In this document: positions 17,129-26,833 of the stretch, one piece after another
Layout: each line of letters starts with the position of its first letter
How positions within the stretch are numbered: the first letter of the stretch is position 1
Source: Corynebacterium sp.
GTDB taxonomy: Bacteria; Actinomycetota; Actinomycetes; Mycobacteriales; Mycobacteriaceae
Direction of reading: 5' to 3'
Assembly: GCA_030527885.1 (NCBI GenBank)
Contig: JAUMZY010000002.1
Coordinates: forward strand, 94,247 to 158,246
Length of the DNA stretch: 64,000 bases
Position numbers and translations under genes: made by a program
The notes under the pieces: model-generated
Databases searched by the model: none
Seen by the model: only the letters and a program-made list of their open reading frames with translations
What the model was told of the DNA's origin: nothing

Positions 17129-18907
17129 ATGACCACTCAAACCCAACGCACCCCAGTAGAATCCGTCGCCCGCGCGGCCGAAATCGCACGTCGATACGGC
17201 AAAACCGCCGCCGCTGACCGGGCGTTAAAAACCCTCAAAGCTGAATTCCGGGCCGGCACCGTCGTTGTCATCGGTGAAGTGAAGAGAGGAAAATCCTCAT
17301 TAGTTAACGCCCTCATTGGGTGCCGCAATTTATTGCCTGTTGACGTTTTAACCTGCACCAGCGCCCCCATCAGGGTTACATCCCTAGGTGGTGACAACCC
17401 AGAAGACGCACCCCCATACCCACAGGTGAACTTAGTGCGCGGCGCAGAACGCCAACCCATTGACCCCCCGGAACTGTACACATGGGTCACCCAGGCCGGT
17501 GCAGATTTAGAACTCGACCTCCCCAGCGCAGCCGAAATTACCTTAAGGTGCGATAGCCTCGCCGGGGTTACCATCATTGATACCCCCGGTGTGGGGGGAT
17601 TAGACCAACAAGCCGTGAAGTCCGCGCTACTAGAAGCCCGCAATGCCGGCGTACTCATCATGGTGTGCGACGCCTCCAGTCCCATCACCTCCCCAGAAAT
17701 GGAGATCCTGCGCGAAGCGAAAGAAACTGTCGGCGGCGTCATCGTCGCAGTCACCAAAACGGATAAAAACATCCGCAGGTGGAAATCCATCATCAGCGAT
17801 AACCAACGCCTCATAGCCGACCACCTCGGATTAGACCTCCCTGTCATTGGGGTATCCAGCCTGCGGGCCTCCGACGCCGCCGAAATCGCCGACCCCGTCC
17901 GCCGCGCCGAAATCGAAAACAGGTGCGGCATCACCGCCCTGCGGCAAAGCATCATGAGCCAACTCAAGCAACCCAAAAACATTGGGGAACGGGCGGCCAT
18001 GCAATCCATGAAGACCACACTCACCACCATCTTGCGGACCGTCAAACAAGACATTGAGGTACTCAACGGATCCAACGACGCCGTCGGCCAACTCGAAACC
18101 GAACGCAATAACCTCGAAAAACTCCGGGAAGAATCCTCCGAATTCGAACAGCGCTTCCAACGCGACTTGGCTATATCCCGCAATAAAGTCACCGACGACC
18201 TCGATAAAAAACTCGAAGACATCAAACAACACTGGCAGGAACAAATCAACCGGCAACAATTCCGAGTGCTACGCTCCAAACCGCAGGTTTTCACCAGCCA
18301 GATCGAAACCGAACTGCGGGCACTCATGGAACAAACCGTCGCAGAGATGCTGGAATCCATGTCGAAAACCGCAAACTCCCTGTTCACCGACCAGCCAGAA
18401 GTCATTGAAGAAATCCTCTCCACCGCCGTGCAATCCCTGGCACCGGCGGATGTGTCAGGTCACACCGTCGAAAAGAAAACCAAAGACATCTTCGACCCCA
18501 GCGTGATCAGCATGGGCCTCATCGGATCCAGCCTGCTCTCCGCCGTCGTACCCATCGCACCCGTGGCCGGCGTGGTGTGGGTCGGCGTCAACCTTGGTTT
18601 CCGCGCCATGCGCAACGGCAAACAACACCTCATCGTGTGGCTGCGCGAAACCACCAACACCACCCGCATGGCCACCATCCGCATGCTGGACACCGTCATC
18701 ACCAGCGCCCGCACGGAACTCATGCTGCGGTACCGGGCGGACCTGCGTGCCAAAATCAAAGAGCTGCAAGCCCGCATCGACAACGCCCGCAAAGTGGCCC
18801 GCACTTCTGAGGAAGAGCGCCGGGAGCGCATCACTCGCTCCCAGCGCAACGCCTCTATCATTGAATCCACCGTTAAGGAACTAGACGCACACCTGGCTCG
18901 GACGTAA
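17129..18907 (+). CDS. IniA-like dynamin-family GTPase
   Basis: 592 residues. G1 is GEVKRGKSSLVNAL (about 53-66), G3 DTPGVGG, G4 TKTD. A long helical middle with coiled-coil character (about 310-440) precedes a membrane-insertion hairpin (about 452-485, ISMGLIGSSLLSAVVPIAPV), then a C-terminal helix rich in Arg and Glu. Length, order and motifs match mycobacterial IniA, a membrane-remodelling dynamin induced by cell-wall inhibitors. An IniC-like gene follows four bases after the stop, as in the iniBAC operon. No ribosome site precedes the ATG, so a leaderless message is possible. Membrane repair is inferred. Confidence 0.82.
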   Translation: MTTQTQRTPVESVARAAEIARRYGKTAAADRALKTLKAEFRAGTVVVIGEVKRGKSSLVNALIGCRNLLPVDVLTCTSAPIRVTSLGGDNPEDAPPYPQVNLVRGAERQPIDPPELYTWVTQAGADLELDLPSAAEITLRCDSLAGVTIIDTPGVGGLDQQAVKSALLEARNAGVLIMVCDASSPITSPEMEILREAKETVGGVIVAVTKTDKNIRRWKSIISDNQRLIADHLGLDLPVIGVSSLRASDAAEIADPVRRAEIENRCGITALRQSIMSQLKQPKNIGERAAMQSMKTTLTTILRTVKQDIEVLNGSNDAVGQLETERNNLEKLREESSEFEQRFQRDLAISRNKVTDDLDKKLEDIKQHWQEQINRQQFRVLRSKPQVFTSQIETELRALMEQTVAEMLESMSKTANSLFTDQPEVIEEILSTAVQSLAPADVSGHTVEKKTKDIFDPSVISMGLIGSSLLSAVVPIAPVAGVVWVGVNLGFRAMRNGKQHLIVWLRETTNTTRMATIRMLDTVITSARTELMLRYRADLRAKIKELQARIDNARKVARTSEEERRERITRSQRNASIIESTVKELDAHLART

Positions 18908-18911
18908 CATC

Positions 18912-20354
18912 ATGAACCCTCATCAACAAGCCATCAGCAGCCTCACCATATTGCTGCGCCAAGCCATTGACGCCCTGGAACAAGGCGGCCCGGAACTCAA
19001 AGAACCCGCCGGCGAACTGCGGGAAATGGTCACCCGCCCACCCCGCGTGGCGGTCGTCGGCCGCCTCAAGGCGGGAAAATCCACCCTGGTCAATGCCCTG
19101 ACGCAACACCTCATCGCGGCCACGGACTCCCTGGAATGCACCCTGGTGGTCAGCATGTACCTGGACGGTGCGCCAGCCCGCGCCGAAGTGATCGGGCTGG
19201 ACGGCCAAGCCACCCGGGAACCCCTCGGCAATGGGCCGCTGAGTAAACTCCCGCGCCCCTTGGACGAGATTGATTACGTGCGGCAATACTTACCCAACGC
19301 CAGTTTGCGGCAACTATCCCTCATTGACACCCCCGGTACCGCCACGTTAACCGTTGAAAATGAAGCCCGCACCCGGCGCATGCTCATGGACGGCGCCAAA
19401 GATACCCGGCGCGCCAGCTCGTGGGCGGATTGTGTGGTGTTTCTTTCGGATTCGGCGCCGCGGGATGATGAGCGCACGTTTTTGTCGCAATTGGGTATGA
19501 CGCCGTTGACCACCATTGGGGTGTTGTCGCGGGCGGATTCCTTTGGGGCTGGTGCGTTTGGGCAGGTGGACCCGTTGATTTTCGCGGGGGAGCATGCGCA
19601 TAAAATTGCGGAGCAAATGCGGTCGGTGGTGGAAACCGTGTTGCCGTTGTCGGGGTTGTTGGCGGAGTCGGCTTCGGTGGGGCGGATTACGGAAACGTTG
19701 GCGCGTAATTTGGGTTCGCTGGTTAATCTGACGCGGGATCAGGTGTTGGATTTCATTGAGGTGGATGATCCAGGCAGTGTGGTGCGGGGCTTTACCCCGG
19801 CCATGCGGGATGAGTTGTTGGATGCGGTGGGGGAGTATGGCATTATGGCGGGCCGGTGGGTGGCGCACCAATCGGGGGCAACTGGGTTGTTGCGGTGGAT
19901 GCGGGATGTGTCGGGGATTGATTCGTTAACGCGGGTGTTGACGGGGGATATTGCGTATTTTGCTGTGTTGCAGCGGGCGGTTCGGATGTTGGATTTCTTA
20001 GAAGATATGTCCAATAATTACAATGTTCGGGACCATGTGAGGTGGGTGCAGGAGGTTATTCTTTCCCAGCCAGGGATGCATTTTGTATTACTCTATCGAA
20101 GCTACCGGAATACTTACGCTTCGAACCCTAATTCGGTATTGCTGGATGCGTTACGACGGGCCATCACCGCTACAAGTCCAGCTGAGGTTGCTGGGCTGCC
20201 GCCGACTGCTGATGCGCAAACGGTGCGTGCCAAACATGAAGAAGAACTCGGTAGACTGCAAATGTTAGCTATGACGCCATTATCTGCTGCCGAAGATGAG
20301 GCACGGGAACGGTTAATCGTTGCGCATCAACATGCGCTGCGGTCATTAATGTAA
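18912..20354 (+). CDS. IniC-like dynamin-family GTPase
   Basis: 480 residues, near the length of mycobacterial IniC (493). G1 is VVGRLKAGKSTLVNAL (about 49-64), followed by ATDSLECT, G3 DTPGTATL, G4 LSRADSFGAG, and a C-terminal helical region ending LQMLAMTPLSAAEDE, which resembles the LRMLSLLPS region of IniC. It lacks the strong membrane hairpin seen in its partner. The ATG is four bases after the IniA-like stop and the Hsp70-like gene starts 19 bases downstream, so these three form one operon. The switch to less-preferred codons in its second half (many GTG/GGG/TTG) is noticeable. Confidence 0.82.
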   Translation: MNPHQQAISSLTILLRQAIDALEQGGPELKEPAGELREMVTRPPRVAVVGRLKAGKSTLVNALTQHLIAATDSLECTLVVSMYLDGAPARAEVIGLDGQATREPLGNGPLSKLPRPLDEIDYVRQYLPNASLRQLSLIDTPGTATLTVENEARTRRMLMDGAKDTRRASSWADCVVFLSDSAPRDDERTFLSQLGMTPLTTIGVLSRADSFGAGAFGQVDPLIFAGEHAHKIAEQMRSVVETVLPLSGLLAESASVGRITETLARNLGSLVNLTRDQVLDFIEVDDPGSVVRGFTPAMRDELLDAVGEYGIMAGRWVAHQSGATGLLRWMRDVSGIDSLTRVLTGDIAYFAVLQRAVRMLDFLEDMSNNYNVRDHVRWVQEVILSQPGMHFVLLYRSYRNTYASNPNSVLLDALRRAITATSPAEVAGLPPTADAQTVRAKHEEELGRLQMLAMTPLSAAEDEARERLIVAHQHALRSLM

Positions 20355-20373
20355 ATGAACCTGCGAGGAGATC

Positions 20374-22350
20374 ATGAATAATCCCTGGCATTTGGCCATT
20401 GATTTCGGAACATCGAATTCGGCCGCAGCCCACACGGCACCCTTGAGCGGGTCGGTAGAGACTTTGCCGTTGTCGCACCGCAGTAATTTGGTTCCGTCGG
20501 CGGGTTATGTGAAGGAAGATGGCACCATTGTTTATGGTGATTCCGCGTTGTCCATGGGGCGGCGTAATCCTTCTCGCATGGTGGTGTCACCCAAGCGTTA
20601 TATTGGGCATGAGTTGGTGCAGTTGGCGGGTGAGGATGTTTCGCTAAAATCCCTCATTTCTGCTGTTTATCGTGGGGTTTTGGATAAAGGTCGGGCTCAG
20701 CATGCGGGGGAGCCACCAGAGACGATCACCATTACGCACCCGGAATCGTGGTCGGTTCATAACGTTGATACGCTCATTGCGGCGGCGTTGGATGTGGGCG
20801 TTCCGAAGGATGCGCTGCGCACTATTACGGAGCCTAGGGCTGCGGCGATGCATTACGCGGCGAGGCAGAAAATACCGCCGGGTTCGCATGTGGCGGTGTT
20901 TGACTTTGGTGGTGGCACTTTGGATATTGCGGTGCTGCGGGCCGAACATAATGGCGATTTCAAGGTGATTGCGGCTAAGGGCGATAACAGTCTTGGCGGT
21001 CGGACCATTGATAACCTGCTGTATCGGTGGGTGATTGATCAGGTGGAAAAAGACGACCCGGATTTGGCTGATGAATTGCGCATGGCGCAGGTGTCCATCA
21101 TGCATTCCTTGGACCAGTCCATCCGGGAGGCGAAGGAAATGCTGTCGGATACGTCGTCCGCCACGATCACGGTGTCGACGCCGCACGGGGAGCAAGATTT
21201 CCTCATCACCCGGGATGAATTCAATGAGGTGATTCATGGGGTGGTGGCTCGGGCGGTGGAGTTGACGCAGTCGGCGTTGCGGCAGGCTGGGGTGGATGGG
21301 CATACGCCCATTTATATGACTGGTGGTTCTTCCCGGATTCCGTATGTGCAGAATCGGCTGGGGGAGATTGGCATGGTCATGACCTTGGATGATCCTAAGA
21401 CTGTGGTGGCTCGGGGTGCGTTGGAAGCCACCATGTTGGGGTTCACGGTTGGTTCTGGGAATGTGGTGGCCCCTAAACCGAATCGGCCTAATAATCCGTT
21501 TGGGGTGGGCCCGGGTACGGCGGCAGCAGCTGGTGTGATGCAGGGCGGGCAGCCGCAAACCCCACAACCGCCACAAACGCAGGTGCCGCAGGGCGTACCG
21601 CAAGGCATGAACCAGCAGCAGGTGCGCCAGCAGCGGCCCATGAACCAGCAGTTTGCCAACCAGCCGCAAGCCGTCGTCAGGCAACAACCACGGCAACCCA
21701 TTGTGGCACCCCCGCCCCCGGTCATGAAGAAGAAAAACCGGACGCTCTGGACCACCGGGAAGATCATCCTGGCAGTAATCTTCATCCCCAGTTTGATCAT
21801 CACCCTTTTGATCCTCAACGCTATTTTTAAGGCTGCCGGCAGTTCATCATCCTCGGAATCAACGGTTACGACGGTTAATGCCACCGCCCCGGATTCCGCC
21901 ATTCCACTGAAGGAACGCTACAGCACGGCCGACCAATTCCTGCCGACCAAACTGGTCAGCATGATGCAGGAATGCACCGGCGCGGCAGATGAATACAGTG
22001 ATGATCTGACGGTTCCGGTGTACACCTGTGGTCTCACCAATGATGCTGACGTCCCACGGATGGACAGCAATGTGCCAACCAGCATGTATTGGATTCCAAG
22101 GGACAACGCCCAAACTGCCCGGGATGAATTGGAATCCGGCAAAGCAACCAAGGCGGATACTTCAGAGATCACCAAGATGCAGATTCAGGCATCGGGTCCG
22201 GAGATTGGTTCGGCCTTCCCGAAGTATGGTTCCGGGTTCGTGTACATTTACTATCCGGATGATAAGTTCACGCTATATTTCAAGCTCTACGGCAAGCCCG
22301 GGGAGCAAGAAATTAAAGACTATCTGAAATATGTTGGTGTCATGATTTAA
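20374..22350 (+). CDS. Membrane-anchored Hsp70-like protein (copy 1)
   Basis: 658 residues. The N-terminal 365 residues are an Hsp70/actin-type ATPase: phosphate 1 AIDFGTSNSAAA, phosphate 2 FDFGGGTLDIAVL, adenosine motif MTGGSSRIPYV. There is no DnaK peptide-binding domain. Instead a Pro/Gln-rich linker (about 375-450) leads to one membrane helix (about 467-488, IILAVIFIPSLIITLLIL) and an extracytoplasmic domain of about 160 residues ending YLKYVGVMI. GCGAGGAG lies 4-11 bases upstream. It probably senses or relays envelope stress with the dynamins upstream; a close paralogue is at 23569. Confidence 0.82.
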   Translation: MNNPWHLAIDFGTSNSAAAHTAPLSGSVETLPLSHRSNLVPSAGYVKEDGTIVYGDSALSMGRRNPSRMVVSPKRYIGHELVQLAGEDVSLKSLISAVYRGVLDKGRAQHAGEPPETITITHPESWSVHNVDTLIAAALDVGVPKDALRTITEPRAAAMHYAARQKIPPGSHVAVFDFGGGTLDIAVLRAEHNGDFKVIAAKGDNSLGGRTIDNLLYRWVIDQVEKDDPDLADELRMAQVSIMHSLDQSIREAKEMLSDTSSATITVSTPHGEQDFLITRDEFNEVIHGVVARAVELTQSALRQAGVDGHTPIYMTGGSSRIPYVQNRLGEIGMVMTLDDPKTVVARGALEATMLGFTVGSGNVVAPKPNRPNNPFGVGPGTAAAAGVMQGGQPQTPQPPQTQVPQGVPQGMNQQQVRQQRPMNQQFANQPQAVVRQQPRQPIVAPPPPVMKKKNRTLWTTGKIILAVIFIPSLIITLLILNAIFKAAGSSSSSESTVTTVNATAPDSAIPLKERYSTADQFLPTKLVSMMQECTGAADEYSDDLTVPVYTCGLTNDADVPRMDSNVPTSMYWIPRDNAQTARDELESGKATKADTSEITKMQIQASGPEIGSAFPKYGSGFVYIYYPDDKFTLYFKLYGKPGEQEIKDYLKYVGVMI

Positions 22351-22393
22351 AAGTTCTACTACAAGCTAAAATTATTAGCGGCTTGTGGATCTA

Positions 22394-22454
22394 CCGGAAG
22401 CTACACCGAAAGCCACACCAATAACAGGCCACCAGCTTCCGGGAACATTTTTTT
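22394..22454 (+). terminator. Hairpin terminator after Hsp70-like copy 1
   Basis: CCGGAAGCT (22394-22402) pairs perfectly with AGCTTCCGG (22434-22442), followed by a run of seven T at 22448-22454. It should end the iniA-iniC-hsp70 transcript and separates it from the acidic-protein/sigma unit. Confidence 0.7.
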
Positions 22455-22515
22455 AACAAGGATCATTTCACCGTAGACGGGCGATGGCTCGTGACCGGTG
22501 AAAGGAGGTGATATC

Positions 22516-22941
22516 ATGACACAGTTAGACGACGACAACAATAATTCGGTACTACCGCCGCTAGAAAACTTATTTGGGGATGTAGCACTCGCGCCACCGG
22601 AATTAGATTCCATGCTGGATGTAGCGTTTGATCTCAACACGCTTGACCCAGGGGTAGACATCCCTAACGATGATATTGATCTCGGTGAGCTTGATGATTC
22701 GACTGGCACCATAGACGAAGACTTAAGCCTCATTACTCATGACGATGGGGACCATGATCTAGACCATCCCGATGACCATCCGGATCTAGAGGATGACCTA
22801 GACACCCATGACGTATTTAATACCCATGCGGGGGACCCCAACCAGTATGATGATCATAACTCAGATGTTTCGCTGGATCACGGCGGACTCTTTGATGAAG
22901 CATACAATGATGGGGACGACTTGCTGGGAGGGTTAACATGA
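22516..22941 (+). CDS. Acidic protein encoded upstream of ECF sigma factor
   Basis: 141 residues, extremely rich in Asp and His-Asp pairs, especially 75-115 (DHDLDHPDDHPDLEDD), with no membrane segment. The ATG at 22516 follows a textbook ribosome site, AAAGGAGGTGAT, so it should be strongly translated. Its stop overlaps the start of the sigma factor gene by four bases (ATGA), so the two are made together. It is not recognisable as a zinc-type anti-sigma factor (no HxxxCxxC); metal binding or a regulatory role on the sigma factor are guesses. The acidic character echoes the Ca-repeat protein at 15779. Confidence 0.7.
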   Translation: MTQLDDDNNNSVLPPLENLFGDVALAPPELDSMLDVAFDLNTLDPGVDIPNDDIDLGELDDSTGTIDEDLSLITHDDGDHDLDHPDDHPDLEDDLDTHDVFNTHAGDPNQYDDHNSDVSLDHGGLFDEAYNDGDDLLGGLT

Positions 22942-23480
22942 CATCCAATGAAACCGAATTGGAACTCATCAGACTCGCCCAAGCAGGTGACCAGCGAGCC
23001 TTCACCAAACTCATCCAAGAAGCACACTCCCGCATGTGGGCGGTGTGCTTATCCACTACCGGAAACCGCCACGACGCCGAAGATGCCCTCCAAAACGCTC
23101 TAACCAGCATCTGGCGCAACATCGGCAAATTCGAACCCCGTGCCAAGTTCTCTACCTGGGCTTATCGCATTGCTTCTAATGCGGCGTTGCATGTCATTCG
23201 GTCGCGCAGGGATACGCTTGATGCGGAAGCTGGCATGACAGAGCCCGACAAGTATTCGCTTGTCGACGAGCAAGTCACGGCGAGCATTGTGATTCGGCGG
23301 GCCCTACAAACTTTGAGCCCGGAATTTAAGGAAGCCATCATTCTGCGGGAATACGCGGGGATGAATTATCAAGAAATTGCGGATCATCAAAAAGTGGGGG
23401 TGCAGACGGTCAAAAGCCGCCTTAATCGGGCTCGGACACGCCTTAGGGAAGCCCTAGAGGAAGCCGGCGTGAACCAATAA
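22938..23480 (+). CDS. ECF-type RNA polymerase sigma factor
   Basis: 180 residues: sigma region 2 (about 10-80, AEDALQNALTSIWRNIGKFEPRAKFSTWAYRIASNAA) and region 4 (about 118-170, LSPEFKEAIILREYAGMNYQEIADHQKVGVQTVKSRLNRAR). No classical anti-sigma gene is adjacent; the upstream coupled acidic protein is the only candidate partner. Its setting between two Hsp70-like genes suggests it controls this envelope-stress locus, perhaps including itself. The 88-base gap before the second Hsp70 gene may hold a promoter it recognises, but I cannot define the sequence. Confidence 0.9.
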   Translation: MTSNETELELIRLAQAGDQRAFTKLIQEAHSRMWAVCLSTTGNRHDAEDALQNALTSIWRNIGKFEPRAKFSTWAYRIASNAALHVIRSRRDTLDAEAGMTEPDKYSLVDEQVTASIVIRRALQTLSPEFKEAIILREYAGMNYQEIADHQKVGVQTVKSRLNRARTRLREALEEAGVNQ

Positions 23481-23568
23481 GGGGCATTATCTTCTGCGCA
23501 ATGGTTGTAGGTTTTAGTAAACTTTTGGATATATATTTTAGTCCTTAACCTATCGCCGTGAGGAGATT

Positions 23569-25368
23569 ATGAACAATTCATGGCATTTGGCCATTGATTT
23601 CGGCACGTCCAATTCCGCTGCGGCACATACTGCGCCGCTGAGTGGGCTGATCGAAACATTGCCACTATCCCACCGCAGCAACCTGGTGCCCTCGGCGGTA
23701 TATGTACAGGAAGATGGCGCTATTTTCTATGGCGAGTCCGCCCTGTCCATGGGCCGGCACGACCCATCCCGCCTCATGGTGTCACCCAAACGCTACATTG
23801 GGCATGAACTAGTGCAGCTCGGCGGCACTGATGTGCCATTGGATTCAATCATCGCCGCGATTTTCCACGGGGTTGTGGAGAAAGGCTGCGCGCAGCACGC
23901 GGGGGAGCTGCCAGCCAGCATTACCCTCACGCATCCGGAATCCTGGTCGATTCATAACATTGACACCCTCATTGCGGCCGCTTTGAAAATTGGGGCGCCC
24001 AAAGAAACCCTGCGCATCATTTCCGAGCCCAGAGCAGCAGCAATGTACTACGCGGCACAGCAACAAATACCATCAGGGGAGCACGTGGCCGTGTTCGACT
24101 TCGGTGGTGGCACCCTGGATATCGCGGTGCTGCGGGAGGAACGCAATGGTGACTTCAAAGTAGTTGCCGCTAAAGGCGATAACAGCCTCGGCGGCCGCAC
24201 CATTGATAATTTGCTGTACCAGTGGGTTTTAGCACAGCTGGACCGGGACAATCCCGACTTCGCTAACGAGTTGCGTACCGCCGAAGTGTCGGTTTTACAC
24301 CTGTTGGATCAATCTATCCGGGAAGCCAAAGAAATGCTGTCGGATACCTCTTCAGCACGCATCACCATTTCTACCCCGCAGGGTGAACATGATTTGTTGA
24401 TCACCCGGGAGGAATTCAATGAGATCATCCGCGGCACAGTGGACCACGCGGTGGAACTCACCCGGTCGGTGCTGCAACAAGCCCGGGTGACGAACGAAAC
24501 CCCGATTTATATGACCGGTGGTTCCTCCCGGATTCCGTACGTGCAGAACCGCCTGAGCGAAGTCGGGTCGGTCATGACCTTGGACGACCCCAAAACCGTG
24601 GTGTCCCGGGGTGCCTTGGCTGCCACCATGGCGGGTTTTACCGCAGGTTCAGCCGTGGTGGTGGCGCCGAAACCCGTCGAGGCGGGAAACCCGTTCGCCA
24701 TGGCGTCGACAAGCGACACAAACAGCACAAGCAACAACAGTGCGCCGCCAGCCACGCGGACGGAACCGAAACGAAAGCTCAGCAAACCCGTGATAGCGGC
24801 GGCAACAGTGCTGGCTGTGTTGCTCGTTGGCTATGGGGCTTATGCACTATTTTTCCAAAAGAGCACCGTGGTGCCAGTGAATACCACGGCGGAAGACGCC
24901 ACCATTCCCCTGATCGAACGCTACAGCACAGCCGACCAATTCCTGCCGCAAAAACTGGTGGACCTGATGGCCAAATGCGAAGGCAAAGCAGATGAATACA
25001 ACGATGACATCACCGTGCCAGTCTATGACTGCACCATGACCAGCGAAGATGATGCACCTATTGGGAATACCAGTGGCATCACCATGTATTGGGTGCCCGG
25101 TGAGGATGCACAACAAGCACGTGATGAAGTTGAATCCGGCAAATCCACCCACGCGGAGCAGGAAAAAATCACCAAAATACTAATCCAGGAAGCCAAAGGA
25201 AAGAAACCAGAAGTAGGAATGACCCTCACAGAAAGCTCATCTGGTTTCGTATACATGTACTACCCGAAGGATGATTTCACCCTGTACTTTAAGCTCTCCA
25301 GTAATTTCGACGAACCCAAAGAAGAGCGGGTGCGAAACTACATGAAATACCTAGGCGTAATGGAATAG
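23569..25368 (+). CDS. Membrane-anchored Hsp70-like protein (copy 2)
   Basis: 599 residues, a tandem paralogue of the 20374 product. The ATPase domain is very similar (AIDFGTSNSAAA, FDFGGGTLDIAVL, MTGGSSRIPYV), but the linker is short and lacks the Pro/Gln repeats. One membrane helix (about 405-425, PVIAAATVLAVLLVGYGAYAL) is followed by a related outer domain ending YMKYLGVME. Both copies share the ribosome-site context GAGGAGATxATGAA. The shared outer domain suggests both sense the same signal. It stands after the sigma factor gene and is followed by a hairpin at 25397. Confidence 0.82.
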   Translation: MNNSWHLAIDFGTSNSAAAHTAPLSGLIETLPLSHRSNLVPSAVYVQEDGAIFYGESALSMGRHDPSRLMVSPKRYIGHELVQLGGTDVPLDSIIAAIFHGVVEKGCAQHAGELPASITLTHPESWSIHNIDTLIAAALKIGAPKETLRIISEPRAAAMYYAAQQQIPSGEHVAVFDFGGGTLDIAVLREERNGDFKVVAAKGDNSLGGRTIDNLLYQWVLAQLDRDNPDFANELRTAEVSVLHLLDQSIREAKEMLSDTSSARITISTPQGEHDLLITREEFNEIIRGTVDHAVELTRSVLQQARVTNETPIYMTGGSSRIPYVQNRLSEVGSVMTLDDPKTVVSRGALAATMAGFTAGSAVVVAPKPVEAGNPFAMASTSDTNSTSNNSAPPATRTEPKRKLSKPVIAAATVLAVLLVGYGAYALFFQKSTVVPVNTTAEDATIPLIERYSTADQFLPQKLVDLMAKCEGKADEYNDDITVPVYDCTMTSEDDAPIGNTSGITMYWVPGEDAQQARDEVESGKSTHAEQEKITKILIQEAKGKKPEVGMTLTESSSGFVYMYYPKDDFTLYFKLSSNFDEPKEERVRNYMKYLGVME

Positions 25369-25396
25369 CAATGAAATAACACCACACCACAAAGCA

Positions 25397-25430
25397 ACAG
25401 CCCCGCGCCGAAGACATCGGGCGGGGCTGT
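25397..25430. terminator. Inverted repeat between convergent genes
   Basis: ACAGCCCCGC (25397-25406) and GCGGGGCTGT (25421-25430) form a perfect 10-bp GC-rich stem 28 bases after the second Hsp70 stop and before the convergent lldD 3' end. No T-run follows, so it may be a bidirectional or Rho-assisted terminator. Confidence 0.55.
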
Positions 25431-25500
25431 GGCGTGTTACACGTCGGCATGTTACATGTTGGTGGGTTATATGTCGAAAAGCTTCACAAGCTGGAACAAT

Positions 25501-26769
25501 CTAGCCCAAATCTAAGTGGGCATCCTTGTTCAAATCACGCGGCACCAACCGGGTGAGCTGCGTGACATGCTTCGGGGAAAGCTCCTCCACCGTCTCCACC
25601 TGTAACAGCTGCATGGTGCGGCGGATTTGTTCGGACAGGATTTCGATAACCCGATCCACGCCAGCTTCGCCACCAGCCATGAGACCATACAGGTACGCGC
25701 GGCCAATGAAGGTGAACTTCGCACCCATAGCCATGGCAGCCACGATGTCGGCACCGTGCATGATGCCGGTGTCCATGGTGACGTCCAGGTCCTTGCCCAC
25801 TTCCCGAACCACCTCAGGCAGCAAGTGGAACGGCACTGGTGCGCGGTCGAGCTGCCGGCCACCATGGTTGGACAAAATGATGCCATCCACACCAAGATCA
25901 GCGAGCTTCTTGGAGTCCTCCAGGTTCTGCACACCCTTGACCACGAGCTTGCCGGGCCACATGGAACGAATTTCCTCCAGGTCAGAGAACTGGATGCTGG
26001 GGTCCATGGCGGAGTTCAACAATTCGCCCACGGTGCCGCCGGTGCTGGTCAGCGAAGCAAACGACAAGGTTGGGGTGGTGAGGAAGTCCACCCACCACCA
26101 CGGCCGCGGAATGGCATTGACCACAGTGCCCAAAGAAATCTGCGGCGGAATGGAGAAACCATTGCGCTTATCCCGCAGGCGGGCACCGGCAATCGGAGTG
26201 TCCACGGTGAAGAACAACGTATCAAAGCCCGCCTCAGCAGCGCGCTTAACCAACCCGTAGGAAATTTCGCGTTGCCGCATCACATACAGCTGGAAGAAAT
26301 TCCGCCCATAAGGGTTAGCAGCTTTGACGTCTTCGATGGAGGTGGTGCCCAAGGTGGATAGGCAGAAGGGAATGCCTGCTTTACCTGCGGCAGCGGCACC
26401 GGCTAGTTCGCCTTCAGTCTGCATGAGTCGTGTGAAGCCAGTCGGGGCGATGCCGAAGGGGAGGGCAGAAGGGCCACCGAAAACTTCACAGCTGGTATCA
26501 ACATTGGACACATCCGTGAGGATGGAGGGATGAAACTCCACGTCCTTAAACGCCTGCCGAGCGCGGTTCATGGAAATTTCGTCATCAGCGGCACCATCGG
26601 TGTAGTCAAAAGCCGCAGCAGGCGTCCGCCTCTTAGCGATTTTACGCAGGTCATCAATGGTTTGAGCCTGAGACAGCCGGGCATGCTTGAGATTGAGGTC
26701 AAGTTTTTTGAACTTCAGGAGGTCAAAGATCTCAGCTGGATGTGGCAGCTGGCGCTTGACTTTAGCCAT
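25501..26769 (-). CDS. lldD: Quinone-dependent L-lactate dehydrogenase
   Basis: 422 residues, co-linear with C. glutamicum LldD. FMN alpha-hydroxy-acid dehydrogenase motifs are [65 protein letters not shown] and the active-site [11 protein letters not shown], where the His is the catalytic base. It oxidises L-lactate to pyruvate and passes electrons to menaquinone. ATG 26769 is preferred over one 12 codons upstream because it has AAGGGA at ribosome-site distance and matches the C. glutamicum N-terminus. The lactate permease and LldR regulator that often accompany it are not adjacent. Confidence 0.93.
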   Translation of the reverse strand: MAKVKRQLPHPAEIFDLLKFKKLDLNLKHARLSQAQTIDDLRKIAKRRTPAAAFDYTDGAADDEISMNRARQAFKDVEFHPSILTDVSNVDTSCEVFGGPSALPFGIAPTGFTRLMQTEGELAGAAAAGKAGIPFCLSTLGTTSIEDVKAANPYGRNFFQLYVMRQREISYGLVKRAAEAGFDTLFFTVDTPIAGARLRDKRNGFSIPPQISLGTVVNAIPRPWWWVDFLTTPTLSFASLTSTGGTVGELLNSAMDPSIQFSDLEEIRSMWPGKLVVKGVQNLEDSKKLADLGVDGIILSNHGGRQLDRAPVPFHLLPEVVREVGKDLDVTMDTGIMHGADIVAAMAMGAKFTFIGRAYLYGLMAGGEAGVDRVIEILSEQIRRTMQLLQVETVEELSPKHVTQLTRLVPRDLNKDAHLDLG

Positions 26770-26833
26770 GAGTAATCCCTTCGTAATGTGAGGTGTGGAA
26801 TGCATACATCTTCCACATTTTGTTTTACATATT

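Noticed and set aside
17137-18423. A 428-codon minus-strand open frame inside the IniA-like gene.
   Set aside because: Antisense shadow; plus-strand product has intact GTPase motifs.
20644-21696. A 350-codon minus-strand frame inside the Hsp70-like gene.
   Set aside because: His/Arg-rich shadow of a clear plus-strand ATPase domain.
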